Assembly (NCBI GenBank): GCA_028829895.1
Contig: CM054181.1
Span: forward strand, 100,676,360 to 100,740,359
Length of the DNA: 64,000 nucleotides
DNA from: Sinotaia quadrata
Lineage: Eukaryota; Mollusca; Gastropoda; Architaenioglossa; Viviparidae
Reading direction: 5' to 3'
Shown: positions 63,451-64,000 of the stretch, piece after piece
How positions within the stretch are numbered: position 1 is the first letter of the stretch
Layout: the number at the start of each line of letters is the position of its first letter
The notes under the pieces: generated by a model
Told to the model about the DNA's origin: nothing
Database searches by the model: none
What the model saw: the letters and a program-made list of their open reading frames with translations, nothing else
Program-made: the position numbers and the translations under genes

Positions 63451-63658
63451 GAGAAAAAGTTTGTCCACGTCCACGATTCTGCTGCATCATTCCACCCTGA
63501 CCACGTCCTCTCAATCTGGGACCACCACGCATAAATCCACGTCCTCTACCCTGCATGTTGTTTTGCAGACCACCCCGTGGACCACCACCCCGTCCAACAG
63601 CCTCAAAATTCAGACGTGCTTTGATGTTTGATTTTCCCAAGCGTTGTTGCAAACTTCG
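63451..63658 (-). CDS. CHTOP: CHTOP (chromatin target of PRMT1), internal exon with conserved SLxQRLGKSN core
   Basis: First of four consecutive coding exons of CHTOP seen here; the N-terminal exons lie beyond the right edge. The four exons total 597 bases, 198 residues plus stop. This one has 69 codons plus one base. The acceptor is CTTTAG|CGAAGT and the donor TCTC|GTGAGT. It opens with RSLQQRLGKSNIKARL, nearly identical to the conserved core of vertebrate CHTOP, followed by an RGG region (GRGGGPRGG, GRGRGF, RGGPRLRGRGQGG, NRGRG). Known role: a nuclear RNA-binding adaptor, arginine-methylated by PRMT1, working with the TREX complex in mRNA export and transcription. The RGG arginines are the expected methylation and RNA-contact sites. 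Confidence 0.93.
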
Positions 63659-63934
63659 CTAAAGAAATAAAAAGAATAAACCAGGAAACTGATAATTGTA
63701 CTGTAGAAAAAAAATCCTTTACAGTGTTAGGTATATCCATATCAATAGAGAAATACCACATGCATGTTGTACGAATATTAAACAATCAATGAATATTTTC
63801 TGCAAGAAATGGCAAGGATGTTTTGTGTTAAAGAATAAGATAAACTACACTTAAGTTTTCAATTCGGATTCATAGTGTGGCACTGGTTGTTGAAAGGAAA
63901 AAACATTTATTCATTACATTAGGTAATCCCATGG

Positions 63935-64000
63935 CCACCGCTTTACAGGCAAAAACTCGACAACGCACACAAATTTGCTAAACTTTACTCCAGAGCGATT
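63935..64000 (+). repeat. dispersed repeat, copy cut by the window edge
   Basis: CCACCGCTTTACAGGCAAAA, then CACACAAATTTGCTAAACTT, matches 57737-57806 in the same orientation. Confidence 0.7.

Overview
This window is animal nuclear DNA, probably from an invertebrate and perhaps a mollusc or other lophotrochozoan. It is AT-rich, has GT-AG introns, is full of micro- and minisatellites, and carries decayed DNA transposons. The group is inferred from an AA15-type (LPMO-like) secreted protein gene; nothing in the sequence fixes the species.

Two genes could be assembled exon by exon, both on the minus strand. Gene 1 (25086 down to 5605) is a four-exon gene for a 590-residue secreted protein with the fold signature of an AA15 lytic polysaccharide monooxygenase. 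All splice phases agree. Both copper-binding histidines expected in this family appear to be absent, so it looks like an inactive or repurposed member with a long Ser/Thr/Gly-rich tail. Gene 2 (from beyond the right edge down to 44212) is CHTOP, chromatin target of PRMT1, an RGG-rich mRNA-export factor. Its last four coding exons lie here and its N-terminal exons are outside the window.

Layout: 1-5.3 kb, downstream flank of gene 1 with two minisatellites; 5.3-25.1 kb, the AA15-like gene, whose introns are packed with tandem arrays, including four different arrays placed end to end at 23.0-24.5 kb; 25.1-37 kb, intergenic DNA with more minisatellites, the longest being about 26 copies of a 34-bp unit at 31.1-32.0 kb; 37-44 kb, quieter AT-rich DNA with a LINE reverse-transcriptase scrap and a possible signal-peptide exon; 44.2-64 kb, CHTOP. 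The 11.5-kb CHTOP intron between 49836 and 61330 has collected a nearly complete but decayed piggyBac element with TTAA sites and matching ends, a zinc-finger transposon relic, a hAT transposase relic, an 857-bp hAT-like element and a 75-bp hAT-like miniature element.

The two genes show no functional link. The most notable item is the AA15-like gene without its histidine brace. The next is the contrast between the minisatellite-rich left 36 kb and the transposon-rich, minisatellite-poor right 27 kb. A repeat family shared by 12.5 kb and 61.6 kb joins the two halves.
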